A stretch of DNA of 45,115 bases from an uncultured Lachnospiraceae bacterium (GCA_910577835.1 CAJTOU010000027.1:1-45115); one strand, 5' to 3'. Positions 1 through 8,842 are shown, numbered from the stretch's first letter. The notes: generated from the sequence alone by a model not told the origin. Program-made: numbers and translations.

Positions 1-2
1 TA

Positions 3-1616
3 AGAGACAGCTCAAGAGCAGTTCAGTCAAATCCCGAATTTTCCGGCTGCGTTTTGACAGTCAGCATGGGAACATGGCTGTTTCTTGTTATTTTTACAAA
101 AATCATAGTATGCACTTTTATCGGCATGATATTCTGGGCAGCAGTATCTTCCTTAAAAAGCCATACAGCAGCGTTTGCGGTTCTGGCAGCAATTTTGGCG
201 GGAGAATATTATGCCTATACGGAAATTGGGACTCAGTCTTCTCTTAACAGGCTGAAATATATGAATTTATTTGGATTTTTAGATAGTGGATATACACTTT
301 CGCACTATCAGAATCTGAATTTTTTTGGAAATCCTGTGGGAGTATATACTCTGCTTTTATACACAGTTCCGCTGCTTTTGCTGTTCGTATGTGTGTTGGC
401 TGTGATTTTAGGCAGACAAAAGCCTTTTTCACAGAAAGAAAGTCTGTGGGCGCGTATTTATGAAAAAATAATCTTTGCGCTTAAGCCATATCGCCATAAT
501 TCTGTATTTCTGCACGAATGTTATAAGGTATTTGTAAAGCAGAAGTGTATATTAATACTATTTGTAATGGGCCTTATTTCATATTTTATGATAGATGTGC
601 AGGAAATATATTATGATTATGGCACAACAATCTACAACAGCTATATAAATCAGATAAAAGGTCCTGTGACAGAGCAAAAAACAGCTTATCTACAATCGGA
701 AAGCAGACTGTGGATGGAAAAGGCAGACGCCTCCAGAGAAAAGACCTCACAATATGAAAAGCTTTTAGAACAGAGTATGGAAGACGGAAATACAGAATAC
801 ACAAAGTTGTTTTTTAGTAATGAGGATTATGAACAGGAATTGAAAAAAATTCGTCAGTATGAGCAGTCTCAGGAAATTGTAGATAACCTTCTCCATTTAT
901 CAGAGAGGCTTGAGGATTTACAGGCAAAGGGCGTTAATACAGGTTTTGTCAATAAAATTGGATATGAGATGTATTTCGGCACAGCAGGCAATCATCGAAG
1001 TGCGGGAGAAGCTATGATTATGCTGGCATTTCTTATTGTTTCTCTGGCCGGTATTAAAAGCTATGAGGGCAGCCAGAATGCAGATAAATTTATAAAATCA
1101 ACCAAAAGAGGGCGAAGCATTCTGTACAGAAGAAAATGTGCTGTTGCGCTGATAGTGACGCTGTTTGTATTTCTTATGCCAACCTTATCAGGATTTTACA
1201 ATATCAGCAAAACTTATGGAATAACGGAATTTCAGGTAGCAGCACAAAGCCTTGATGAATTTGCAAAATTTCCATTGACAGTATCTTTGGGAGGACTTCT
1301 GCTGATTGTATGGATATTTCGTTTTATTATGCTGGCGGCTGTGGCAGGGTTTATCATATTTCTTTCAGGAAGAACAAAAAATATGATGGTTTCAGTATTC
1401 CTGTGCGTATTGCTTCTGCTGGCTCCGGCAGGGCTTGTATATATGGGATTTTCCGCTGTTTCCTTTTTATCGGTGCTGAGACCTTTGACAGTGACATATT
1501 TCTGGAATAAATATGGGTTTGAAGGAATTATGTGTATGCTGCCATGTATCATTCTTTTAATGGCAGGAATAGCAGCACAAAGAATTGGAAAGAAGGATTC
1601 TGTAAAGGCGGAATAA
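3..1616 (+). CDS. ABC-2-type transporter permease-like membrane protein, 5'-truncated by window edge
   Basis: The reading frame is open to the left edge of the window, so the gene almost certainly begins upstream. The first possible internal start, a TTG at 54, lies inside a hydrophobic domain and has no ribosome binding site. The visible 520 residues contain about nine hydrophobic segments. Two or three sit near the N-terminus and one near residues 165-181. A charged, probably extracytoplasmic domain follows at roughly 182-315, and a C-terminal block of about five segments ends in a basic tail. This layout fits the permease subunit of an ABC-2-type exporter, with the ATPase presumably upstream. 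The substrate cannot be read. The C39-like gene and two-component system downstream suggest peptide export or envelope sensing, which is inference. Confidence 0.6.
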   Translation, partial: RDSSRAVQSNPEFSGCVLTVSMGTWLFLVIFTKIIVCTFIGMIFWAAVSSLKSHTAAFAVLAAILAGEYYAYTEIGTQSSLNRLKYMNLFGFLDSGYTLSHYQNLNFFGNPVGVYTLLLYTVPLLLLFVCVLAVILGRQKPFSQKESLWARIYEKIIFALKPYRHNSVFLHECYKVFVKQKCILILFVMGLISYFMIDVQEIYYDYGTTIYNSYINQIKGPVTEQKTAYLQSESRLWMEKADASREKTSQYEKLLEQSMEDGNTEYTKLFFSNEDYEQELKKIRQYEQSQEIVDNLLHLSERLEDLQAKGVNTGFVNKIGYEMYFGTAGNHRSAGEAMIMLAFLIVSLAGIKSYEGSQNADKFIKSTKRGRSILYRRKCAVALIVTLFVFLMPTLSGFYNISKTYGITEFQVAAQSLDEFAKFPLTVSLGGLLLIVWIFRFIMLAAVAGFIIFLSGRTKNMMVSVFLCVLLLLAPAGLVYMGFSAVSFLSVLRPLTVTYFWNKYGFEGIMCMLPCIILLMAGIAAQRIGKKDSVKAE

Positions 1617-1725
1617 TTGCAGAGATATTTATTGGCCTTATATACTTTTGCGTATATTTGAAAGTAAATGTATATAAAAACCCGACGTGCTTTATCTATT
1701 GGAGTGTTAGAACACAGATATTTAT

Positions 1726-1784
1726 GAACAAAGTGTTGGAAAGGTTATCACAAACTTGTGGAGCCGCAAACACTTTGTTCTTTT
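1726..1784 (+). terminator. Structured Rho-independent terminator after the permease gene
   Basis: A perfect 12-bp inverted repeat (GAACAAAGTGTT at 1726-1737, AACACTTTGTTC at 1769-1780) is followed by TTTT. The 31-nt loop contains a second small dyad (CACA/TGTG, 1749-1760), so the transcript would fold as a branched hairpin. The rest of the gap 1617-1834 holds no convincing gene. Confidence 0.55.
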
Positions 1785-1834
1785 ATATATAAAAAAATTT
1801 ATAAAACTGATTTTTTGCCTCCTGTTTTTTTCAG

Positions 1835-1890
1835 ATGATGCAACAATGATGCAATTTTGAAGCAGAAATGATGCAGGAAAATGATATATT
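1835..1890 (+). promoter_or_regulatory. Tandem 11-bp direct repeats upstream of a -10 box: putative OmpR-family response-regulator site
   Basis: ATGATGCA occurs at 1835, 1846 and 1868. The intervening slot at 1857 carries TTGAAGCA, which matches 6 of 8 bases. This makes four units on an exact 11-bp register. A TATATT box follows at 1885-1890, with no good -35 box, and the repeats cover the -35 position. Head-to-tail repeats of about one helical turn are the known target architecture of OmpR/PhoB-family regulators, and such a regulator is encoded at 2814. That it binds here is inference. Confidence 0.5.
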
Positions 1891-1920
1891 ATCTGAAAAT
1901 TAATAAGGAGGCAGAAAAAT

Positions 1921-2736
1921 ATGAAAACAAAAGCGGATAAAAACAGACGAAAAAGAAAGCAACGTTATCGTATCATTTTTCTTTTTATATTTCTGGGGAT
2001 TTCTACCATATTCTATTTTTTAGTACAGGAATTAAAATCCGAAGAATTTTCTGAAAATAACAATATAAAAATAAAAAAAACAGATTTGTCAAAAGAGACA
2101 AAAGTAAACAATATAATCAAAGATATTGAAGAGCGTAAAATACCAGTCATATTACAGAATCCGCAGCTTCCATCAGGCTGTGAATCGGCAGCGGCAGTTA
2201 TGCTTTTAAATGCATATGGAATTTCGGCAGATAAGGAGGAATTTGCCAATGCGCTTCCATTATGTGAATTAGAGTGGCACAATGGAAAAATGTATGCCTG
2301 TCATCCTTCAAAAGCATTTGTTGGAAGTCCTTATTCTGGAAGATATGGTGTATTTTCCGATGCTGTTGCAGCAACCATGGAGGAATTTATTAAGCAAAGC
2401 GGGGGAGATATTCTGGTCAAGAATATTACCGGTGCATCGGAAGAAAAAATTTTAGAATACCTGAGTCATGAAATACCAGTTTGTATATGGATTACAATGG
2501 ATTTGAAAGAAGTCTCGTATAAAAATGGCTGGTATCTGAAATATGGAAACACGTATACAGATGAATATTTTGAATGGCCCGGCGGAGAACACTGTGTGCT
2601 ACTGACAGAATATGAAAAGGATATGGTAACTGTACATGACCCACTCAAAGGCAAAACAAAATATGACCGCAGCATATTTTTTCAGAGATATAAAGATATG
2701 GGAAGTCAGGCAATTATTCTTACAGAGAATTCATAA
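1921..2736 (+). CDS. Membrane-anchored C39-like (papain-fold) peptidase family protein
   Basis: This 271-residue protein has a strongly basic N-terminus, one hydrophobic segment at about residues 20-38, a charged linker, and a C39-like domain from about residue 75. The likely catalytic set is visible: Cys87 in LPSGCES, His224 in GGEHCVLL and Asp240 in VHDPLKG. It lacks the ABC transporter modules of true bacteriocin-processing C39 exporters and matches the stand-alone C39_2 type, whose members are mostly uncharacterised. AAGGAGG (1905-1911) lies nine bases before the ATG. The phased repeats just upstream and the response regulator just downstream suggest it is regulated by that system. The protein probably sits outside the cell, attached by its N-terminal segment. 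Confidence 0.75.
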   Translation: MKTKADKNRRKRKQRYRIIFLFIFLGISTIFYFLVQELKSEEFSENNNIKIKKTDLSKETKVNNIIKDIEERKIPVILQNPQLPSGCESAAAVMLLNAYGISADKEEFANALPLCELEWHNGKMYACHPSKAFVGSPYSGRYGVFSDAVAATMEEFIKQSGGDILVKNITGASEEKILEYLSHEIPVCIWITMDLKEVSYKNGWYLKYGNTYTDEYFEWPGGEHCVLLTEYEKDMVTVHDPLKGKTKYDRSIFFQRYKDMGSQAIILTENS

Positions 2737-2742
2737 AGACTC

Positions 2743-2771
2743 TTGCTTCTATCCATAATATGTAATATAAT
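2743..2771 (+). promoter_or_regulatory. Promoter for the 2814-5669 two-component operon
   Basis: TTGCTT (2743-2748) and TATAAT (2766-2771) are separated by 17 bp, close to the housekeeping sigma consensus. The promoter lies in the short gap after the C39-like gene, so the regulator-kinase operon probably has its own start in addition to any readthrough. Confidence 0.5.
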
Positions 2772-2813
2772 ATCTGTATTTCTTTTAACAGAAATTATAA
2801 AAGGAAAAGAGAA

Positions 2814-3479
2814 ATGAGAATCAGAATTTTAATTGTAGAAGATGAGTTTTTAATTTCAAATTTAATCAGAGAAGCTCTGGAAAAAGAAAACTATCAGTGT
2901 ATTTGTGTTTATGATGGAAAAACATGCGCAGATATTTTGGAAAAAGAAACCTTTGATTTAGTCCTTTTGGATGTTATGCTTCCGGAAATTGACGGATTTG
3001 AACTGATTGGATATATCAAGGAATATAAAATACCAGTCATTTTTATTACGGCAAAATCAGATGTAAAAGACAGAGTAAATGGACTGAAGCTTGGTGCAGA
3101 GGATTATATTGTAAAACCCTTTTCAATCGAAGAGCTGTCAGCAAGAGTAGAAGTAGTGCTTCGCAGAGAAAACAGGTTGCAGTCAAAAATTACAGAGGGA
3201 GATTTGGAGGTAGATATTGATGCACATACCGTCAGAAAAAATGGAAAACCGGTTGAGCTTACAGTGAAGGAATTTGATATACTGGTGTTGTTTTTAAAAA
3301 ACAAGGATATTGCACTTTATCGTGAAACTATCTATGAGCGTGTCTGGCAGTGTCCGTTTATGGGAGAAACAAGAACTGTAGATTCACATGTACAAAGGCT
3401 GAGACATAAGCTCCATATGGAAGAACAGATAGTTGCCGTTTATAAAGTAGGGTATAAATATTGCAGCAGGGGGAAATAA
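2814..3479 (+). CDS. OmpR/PhoB-family response regulator
   Basis: The 221-residue protein has a receiver domain at residues 1-118 and a winged-helix DNA-binding domain at about 128-220. The acidic pair E9/D10, phospho-acceptor Asp53 (LLDVMLP), Thr79 and Lys101 (VKPF) are all present, so it should be phosphorylated normally. The C-terminal domain ends with the typical VDSHVQRLRHK recognition region and a GYKY hairpin. It is followed two bases later by its kinase gene. Family members control envelope or peptide-response genes. The 11-bp direct repeats before the adjacent C39-like gene are a plausible target, by inference. Confidence 0.93.
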   Translation: MRIRILIVEDEFLISNLIREALEKENYQCICVYDGKTCADILEKETFDLVLLDVMLPEIDGFELIGYIKEYKIPVIFITAKSDVKDRVNGLKLGAEDYIVKPFSIEELSARVEVVLRRENRLQSKITEGDLEVDIDAHTVRKNGKPVELTVKEFDILVLFLKNKDIALYRETIYERVWQCPFMGETRTVDSHVQRLRHKLHMEEQIVAVYKVGYKYCSRGK

Positions 3480-3480
3480 C

Positions 3481-4881
3481 ATGAGATTTTCATGGAAGAT
3501 TTTTGTGTACACATATATTATTATCATGCTGTCTTTTGGAATAGGAGGATTTTTGATTATCGAAACATCTTTTGAAAACAATATTCGTTTTCGACAGGAC
3601 AGTTTAAAAGAGAATAATCAGTATTTGACAGAATCCTATTTGTCTATGGTAAATATTGACACATATTTGAATATGAATATGGCGGAAAATTATCGTAAAA
3701 ATGTAATTCGTGAGGATAAAAATACAAGAGTATTTATTGGAAAACCTTCACAGGTAACCGGCTATGAGAAAACGCTGTTTAAAGAACGTCTGAAAACAGG
3801 TAACCGGATGATACAGATGATAGAGAAAGAAGGAAAGCCATTTTTGCAGGTGGTTTCCATGCCGGATATAAAGGAAAACCAGATTTGTATAGAAAATCTG
3901 GAAAATATTTCTGATATCTATCAGGCCAGAGAGGTAAATTACCATCAGTTTCAAATGATTCTTCTTGCTGTTTCTGTGGTAAGTGGCAGTTTGCTTCTGC
4001 TGTTTTCCGCGCATTTGACAAAACCGTTAAAAAGACTGTCGGTGGCAGCAGCAGAAATAGGAAACGGCCGTTTTGACAAGCGTGTAAAGACAAGTGGAAG
4101 CACAGAAATTCGTTCTCTGACGAAGAGCTTTAACTGTATGGCAGAGTATGTGGAGAAATATATTAAAGAACTTCAGGAAGAAAACCGCAGAAGAGAGGAT
4201 TTTGTCAATAACTTTACGCACGAATTAAAAACTCCCCTGACTTCAATTATTGGCTATGCAGATTTGCTCAGAAGCTATGATGCGGGATTTGAAAAGCGTC
4301 GTCAGTTTGCAGAATATATCTATCATGAAGGAACACGTCTGGAGGCACTGGCGCTTCATCTGATGGATTTGATTGTACTTCAGAAACAGGAATTTGATTT
4401 AAAGCCTGTTCATATGAAGTATTTTTTTGTTGAACTTGAAAAGACTCTTCTGTTTGTAATGGAAAAATACCATACGACACTTCATATCAGATGTGATTTT
4501 GGTATGGCGGTAATGGAGAAGGATTTAATGGCAACTCTTGTATACAATCTTGTAGATAATGGCTGTAAGGCTATGGCAGGAAATGAAATGGCGAACAAAA
4601 CAGCGGATATTTATGTTCTTGGATATATGCAGGACAAGTATTATGAAATTGTTGTAAAGGATACCGGTATAGGGATAGAGGAAGAGGAACTTTTGAAAAT
4701 TACGGAGCCTTTTTATATGGTAGATAAATCCCGTGCCCGTACAATGGGAGGTGCAGGTCTTGGACTAGCACTGTGTCGGGAAATTGCGAAGATTCATGGA
4801 AGCAACTTGAATATTGTAAGCAAAAAAGGCAAAGGTACAGAAATTTCTGTTTATCTGAAAACGGGAGGTGAAGAAGCATGA
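3481..4881 (+). CDS. Sensor histidine kinase (HAMP, HisKA, HATPase_c)
   Basis: This is a classical membrane kinase of 466 residues. A transmembrane segment lies at about 8-27 and an extracytoplasmic sensor region of about 130 residues follows. The second transmembrane segment is at about 157-178, followed by a HAMP linker. The phospho-accepting His247 sits in FTHELKTPLTS. The ATPase domain has an N box (NLVDNGCKAM, N360), a G1 box (DTGIGI from D394) and a G2 box (GGAGLGLAL). All key residues are present. It directly follows the response regulator, and its stop codon overlaps the next start codon (ATGA), so the three genes are translated together. The sensed signal is unknown. Confidence 0.93.
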   Translation: MRFSWKIFVYTYIIIMLSFGIGGFLIIETSFENNIRFRQDSLKENNQYLTESYLSMVNIDTYLNMNMAENYRKNVIREDKNTRVFIGKPSQVTGYEKTLFKERLKTGNRMIQMIEKEGKPFLQVVSMPDIKENQICIENLENISDIYQAREVNYHQFQMILLAVSVVSGSLLLLFSAHLTKPLKRLSVAAAEIGNGRFDKRVKTSGSTEIRSLTKSFNCMAEYVEKYIKELQEENRRREDFVNNFTHELKTPLTSIIGYADLLRSYDAGFEKRRQFAEYIYHEGTRLEALALHLMDLIVLQKQEFDLKPVHMKYFFVELEKTLLFVMEKYHTTLHIRCDFGMAVMEKDLMATLVYNLVDNGCKAMAGNEMANKTADIYVLGYMQDKYYEIVVKDTGIGIEEEELLKITEPFYMVDKSRARTMGGAGLGLALCREIAKIHGSNLNIVSKKGKGTEISVYLKTGGEEA

Positions 4882-5669
4882 AAGCATTAAAATATATAGT
4901 TTCTGTTTTTGTGCTGGCAGCAGTTACTTTGGCGGCATTATATTTTCCAAGCCTCTATTTTCAAAAATATGAATATGAAACTGTGATTGAAGAAATGGAA
5001 CAATATTCCTATGAGAAACCTGACAGTAAAGCCAATCTGTGGCAAATATCAACAATAATGAAAGATATAGCGTCTTATCAATATACAACCATATACAGGC
5101 ACAAAACTGAAAAAACAGAAGCTGACAGAGAAATAGAGAATGGATATCTGAAAATTATCCAAAATATATTTCAAAACTATATAGCTTCTGTAGAAAAAGG
5201 CATAGAGGAAGAAACTGACAAAATGGGGAATCATCCGGTCAAAAGTGAATGGCATGATATGTTTCAGAATTGGATAATAAATTGGATAAAGGAAAAAGAG
5301 GACTGGCAGATAGAAGAAGTACATCTGTATAATTTGATGGATGTTTTTTCAGGTGAATTCATCCATATTCAGCTATACAATATTTATCTTACAATGCCTA
5401 AACTGAATAATAAACTGGAAATCTGCTTTTCTCCGGATACACAAATTTTTTATACCATTTTAATAAATGATGACAGATATATTTTTGAGAAAAATATAAA
5501 TGAGATACCATCTGAATCTGAATCAGATCCATCTATGCTATATCCATTTGAATTATATATTTACTATAAAAAGCAGGAGGAGTCAGAGCATCTACTAGAA
5601 GCGTACTGGACAGAAATGATACATGTTTATACATCAGAACATACGTTATTTTCACATCTCTCCCAATAA
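4878..5669 (+). CDS. Hypothetical membrane-anchored protein, translationally coupled to the kinase
   Basis: I do not recognise this 263-residue protein. It starts with an uncleaved signal or membrane anchor (about residues 5-26), with no lipobox cysteine visible, and continues with a charged, tyrosine-rich soluble domain presumably outside the membrane. Its ATG overlaps the kinase stop codon by four bases and GGAGGTGAAG precedes it, so it is the third gene of the operon. Small anchored proteins at the end of two-component operons often modulate the kinase or are its output. Either role here is inference. It ends before a perfect 14-bp inverted repeat. Confidence 0.7.
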   Translation: MKALKYIVSVFVLAAVTLAALYFPSLYFQKYEYETVIEEMEQYSYEKPDSKANLWQISTIMKDIASYQYTTIYRHKTEKTEADREIENGYLKIIQNIFQNYIASVEKGIEEETDKMGNHPVKSEWHDMFQNWIINWIKEKEDWQIEEVHLYNLMDVFSGEFIHIQLYNIYLTMPKLNNKLEICFSPDTQIFYTILINDDRYIFEKNINEIPSESESDPSMLYPFELYIYYKKQEESEHLLEAYWTEMIHVYTSEHTLFSHLSQ

Positions 5670-5718
5670 TACAACCTTTCTGTCAAACAACAGTTTCATA
5701 ATGTACTTTATATAGTTC

Positions 5719-5772
5719 ATATGCCGATTTATTCTGACATCTGCAGAGGTGGGATAAATCGGCATATTTAGT
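5719..5772. terminator. Bidirectional terminator between convergent genes
   Basis: A perfect 14-bp inverted repeat (ATATGCCGATTTAT at 5719-5732, complement at 5754-5767) with a 21-nt loop lies between the plus-strand operon ending at 5669 and the minus-strand subtilase ending at 5806. It is followed on the plus strand by TTTAGTT. It could stop transcription from both sides, though the T tracts are short. Confidence 0.6.
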
Positions 5773-5805
5773 TAAAATCAGGCTTTAAAGTCGTTTTAGA
5801 ATGTA

Positions 5806-7572
5806 TCACAGAGGCAGACTGTCTTTTACACAAAGTCTGCCCCATCCTACATAGGGATTTGGGTATTCATCAAAACCTGTAAGTGGTTTTGCGCCATTTA
5901 AAAGATAGGCTTTCAGCTTTTCTCCATACAGAAATGGGTCGTTTCCATTTATAATTCCCCATTCCATCATGATAGCAGCTGCTCCTGTGACAAAGGGAGT
6001 GGCGATAGAAGTTCCGCTGTTCAAAAGGAAGCCACCTCCGACAGCAGCAGTCGTGATATCAACTCCCGGTGCAGAAATATCTGGTTTTATCATATTTCTT
6101 AAAATTGCGGAGGATAAATCATATCCGCGGCCGGAAAATGAAGCATAGGAAAGATTATAGGGATTGTATGCTCCCACAGAAACTGCTTTGCTGGAAGTAG
6201 AGGGAATTGTCAGTGTCGCATAGGGAGAAGGCATGGTAAAACGGCTTCCGTTTAAGGCAGATTCCACAGGAAGCCACAGATGATATTCTCCGTTTACAAT
6301 TCGTGTTCCAGTAATTACAATCTGCCATAATCCTGCGTTTATATAGGTTTGTTCCGGCAGAAAATCCACATAAATTTCCTGATAAATACTGTATGGATTG
6401 GGCTCGCCATAATATATCAGCAGATTAGTGTTTTCCATTTTATATCGGTAAGCTGCCGGTCCCTGTGGGGGAATAACAAAAGAATTTCCCTGTGGAGAAA
6501 TAATTTCAAAGGACATTTCATCATAGTATGCTTTCCAAATTTGAATATTCACATTTGTTTCATAGCTGGCAGCAGATAATTCTATTACATCACGTCCACC
6601 TGTTTGGATTCTGCCGGAAGTATGTCCCGATGCAGTTCCTTCATTTCCTGTTCCAATCACAATAGAAGTAATTCCTGAAGAAGCGGCAGTATCAATATAA
6701 GTTTCCAAAAGAGAGCTTCCAGTATGGGAACCATAGCTGTTGCCAAAGCTTAAATTCAAAGCCAGAGGCATATTCAGTTCAATTCCCTTTCGCACCATAA
6801 AGTCAATCGCAAGCATAAGTTCACTGGTACGCGGAAAAGATTTTTGATAGGGATTTCCTAATTTTACTACAAGAATGCTGCTTCTGGTCGCCATTCCAAG
6901 GCTGTTTCTTCTGTCAGCTGCAAAATTACCTGCAGCTACGGAAGCTACGGCTGTACCATGTCCTGACAAATCCTGTGTTCTCACGACGCTTTGCTGTTCA
7001 ACAGGACTTTCATATTGCAGTGCTTCGTTAATCTGGTCTTCATTATAATATGCTCCGATTTGATATCCGGCAGGAGGAGTACCATTTTCTGTCTGGTCCC
7101 AGATACCAATAATACGGGTACTGCCATCTGCATTACGGAATACCGGATTTGCATAGTCAATTCCACTGTCAATAATTCCAACCAGACACCCGTTTCCAAA
7201 CAGGCTTAAAGAAGCTGGATTTCCATTTGCTCCGACTGTATTTTGAACTTCGCTGACACAGGAGGTACGCCGGCCTTCCGTAACAGTAAAAAAAAGATTT
7301 TTCGGTTTTTCTACATAAATCACTTCGTCAAGTGCAGAGATTTGTTCAATCAGCGCTTCTGGAACCTCCAGAATAGCATAACCTCCAAGAAGTAGCGTCG
7401 GCTGAATCGAATATTGATTCAGAACATCGAGATTTTTTACATATCTGATAATAATAGTCCATGTGTCGGCGGCATCGTTAAAGCCGACATTTAAATCAGG
7501 CGCCTTCATTCGTTCTTCTAAGGTCGCATCCAGCGACAGATTCAGCAGATTTTCCATTTTTTGATTGCTCAT
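5806..7572 (-). CDS. Subtilisin-like serine protease (S8), Csp-like, cytosolic or spore-associated
   Basis: The 588-residue protein carries the full S8 triad: Asp135 in GIIDSGID, His205 in SGHGTAVAS and Ser522 in GTSIATP. About 100 residues precede the catalytic domain in the manner of a prodomain, and a long insert lies between His and Ser. No signal peptide or membrane segment is present. This layout resembles the Clostridium CspA/B/C proteases that process the cortex hydrolase SleC during spore germination, but similar Lachnospiraceae proteins are often just called S8 family peptidases. I chose the second ATG (7572) because GAGGA lies about seven bases before it. The ATG at 7578 would be too close. 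An intact triad argues for activity, unlike pseudoprotease CspC. Confidence 0.85.
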   Translation of the reverse strand: MSNQKMENLLNLSLDATLEERMKAPDLNVGFNDAADTWTIIIRYVKNLDVLNQYSIQPTLLLGGYAILEVPEALIEQISALDEVIYVEKPKNLFFTVTEGRRTSCVSEVQNTVGANGNPASLSLFGNGCLVGIIDSGIDYANPVFRNADGSTRIIGIWDQTENGTPPAGYQIGAYYNEDQINEALQYESPVEQQSVVRTQDLSGHGTAVASVAAGNFAADRRNSLGMATRSSILVVKLGNPYQKSFPRTSELMLAIDFMVRKGIELNMPLALNLSFGNSYGSHTGSSLLETYIDTAASSGITSIVIGTGNEGTASGHTSGRIQTGGRDVIELSAASYETNVNIQIWKAYYDEMSFEIISPQGNSFVIPPQGPAAYRYKMENTNLLIYYGEPNPYSIYQEIYVDFLPEQTYINAGLWQIVITGTRIVNGEYHLWLPVESALNGSRFTMPSPYATLTIPSTSSKAVSVGAYNPYNLSYASFSGRGYDLSSAILRNMIKPDISAPGVDITTAAVGGGFLLNSGTSIATPFVTGAAAIMMEWGIINGNDPFLYGEKLKAYLLNGAKPLTGFDEYPNPYVGWGRLCVKDSLPL

Positions 7573-7668
7573 AAACATTTCCTCGTAAACATTTCTTATA
7601 GAAATTCAGATAAATATTGTAAAAATATCAATAAAATATATTCTTTCAAAGATATTATTATTAGTATA

Positions 7669-7697
7669 TTGTAAAGTAAAAAATTTTATGGTATAAA
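7669..7697 (+). promoter_or_regulatory. Promoter of the lrgAB operon
   Basis: TTGTAA (7669-7674) and TATAAA (7692-7697) are separated by 17 bp in the AT-rich gap between the divergently transcribed subtilase and lrgA. No clear regulator-binding repeat is visible next to it. Confidence 0.45.
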
Positions 7698-7753
7698 ATT
7701 AAAGAATAAAAGGGGAATAATTTTGAAAAAGTTTAAAGGAAAAGAGGTTTATT

Positions 7754-8143
7754 ATGAAATATTTAAAGCAGTTCTTTATTATTCTGGCTGTTTCCTTTGC
7801 GGGAGAGGTGTTAAAATATATTATTTCTCTCCCGATACCTGCCAGCATTTATGGGCTGGTGATTATGCTTTTCTTACTGGGAACAAAAATTCTGTCATTG
7901 GAATGTGTAAGGGAAACAGGATTGTTTCTGGTGGAAATTATGCCGGTGATGTTTATACCCGCTGCGGTGGGACTTATGGATGCGTGGGGAGAATTAAAAC
8001 CTATGCTTCTGTCGTTTTCTGTAATTACGCTGTTTGTAACAGTGCTTGTAATGGTCTGTGGCGGTCATGCGGCACAGTTTATTATTCGGCATGATAGGCG
8101 AAAAGAAGCAAAGAAAGAATCGGACAAGGAGAAAGTACAATGA
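7754..8143 (+). CDS. lrgA: CidA/LrgA family holin-like protein
   Basis: The 129-residue protein has four hydrophobic segments and the family motif around LPIPASIYGLVIMLFLL, which is followed by the conserved ETGLFLVEIMPVMFIPA region. The C-terminus is highly charged. CidA/LrgA proteins are small membrane proteins described as holin- or antiholin-like; they affect murein hydrolase activity and, in some species, pyruvate uptake. The stop codon overlaps the lrgB start by four bases. AGAGG about seven bases upstream supports this ATG. An overlapping frame that begins with TTG at 7723 is rejected because it lacks family similarity. Whether this is functionally cid or lrg cannot be told from sequence. 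Confidence 0.88.
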   Translation: MKYLKQFFIILAVSFAGEVLKYIISLPIPASIYGLVIMLFLLGTKILSLECVRETGLFLVEIMPVMFIPAAVGLMDAWGELKPMLLSFSVITLFVTVLVMVCGGHAAQFIIRHDRRKEAKKESDKEKVQ

Positions 8144-8832
8144 ATGAAATATTTGCAGAATTTATATTTTTCGGGGTGGTAATAAGTCTTTCAGGATATG
8201 AACTGGGGCTGTGGTTAAAAAGAAAATGGAAGCTGCCTCTTTTTAATCCTCTGCTAATTTCCATTCTTTTTGTGATAGGATTTTTGATTCTGTTTCGAAT
8301 TGATTATAATACTTATTATGAGGGAGCAAAATATTTAAGTTATCTGCTTACTCCAGCTACTGTTTGTCTGGCGATTCCGCTGTACCAGCAGATACAACTT
8401 TTAAAAAAGAATATGCTGGCGGTTCTTCTGGGAATTTTGTCCGGTGTACTGGCAAGTCTTTCAGGAACATTGTTTCTCGCCATCGTTTTTGGATTAAGTC
8501 ATAAGGAGTATGTTACCATGCTGCCAAAATCAATTACTACTGCAATCGGAATGGCAGTATCGGAGGAAATGGGAGGAATCGTAACGATTTCAATTGCGGC
8601 GATTATATTAACAGGAATTGTTGGAAATATAATTGCAGAAGCAGTATGCAAAATATTTCGCATAGAAGAGCCAATTGCGAAGGGTGTGGCGATTGGCTCT
8701 GCAAGTCATGCGATAGGTACAGTGAAAGCCATGGAAATGGGAGAGATAGAAGGTGCTATGAGCAGCCTCGCCATAGCAGTAGCTGGACTGATTACAGTAG
8801 TGGGAGCGTCAGTATTTGCACAGTTTTTATAA
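8140..8832 (+). CDS. lrgB: LrgB/CidB family membrane protein
   Basis: The 230-residue polytopic protein has the LrgB hallmarks: LLTPATVCLAIPLYQQ near the middle, the conserved LPKSITTAIGMAVSEEMGG segment, and a C-terminal GVAIGSASHAIGTVKAMEMG region. It is the normal partner of LrgA and is translationally coupled to it through an ATGA overlap. The length is typical. The pair is intact with no LytSR regulator beside it, so regulation is probably by another route. Confidence 0.92.
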   Translation: MNEIFAEFIFFGVVISLSGYELGLWLKRKWKLPLFNPLLISILFVIGFLILFRIDYNTYYEGAKYLSYLLTPATVCLAIPLYQQIQLLKKNMLAVLLGILSGVLASLSGTLFLAIVFGLSHKEYVTMLPKSITTAIGMAVSEEMGGIVTISIAAIILTGIVGNIIAEAVCKIFRIEEPIAKGVAIGSASHAIGTVKAMEMGEIEGAMSSLAIAVAGLITVVGASVFAQFL

Positions 8833-8842
8833 AGGAGAATTT

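Noticed and set aside
1532..1792. 86-codon plus-strand frame across the permease end and terminator
   Set aside because: It overlaps the permease gene, runs through the terminator hairpin and shows no family features.
7723..8094. Alternative 123-codon plus-strand frame over lrgA, starting with TTG
   Set aside because: The 7754 frame shows clear CidA/LrgA motifs, a better ribosome binding site and a coupled lrgB. The other frame is cysteine/tyrosine-rich shadow sequence.
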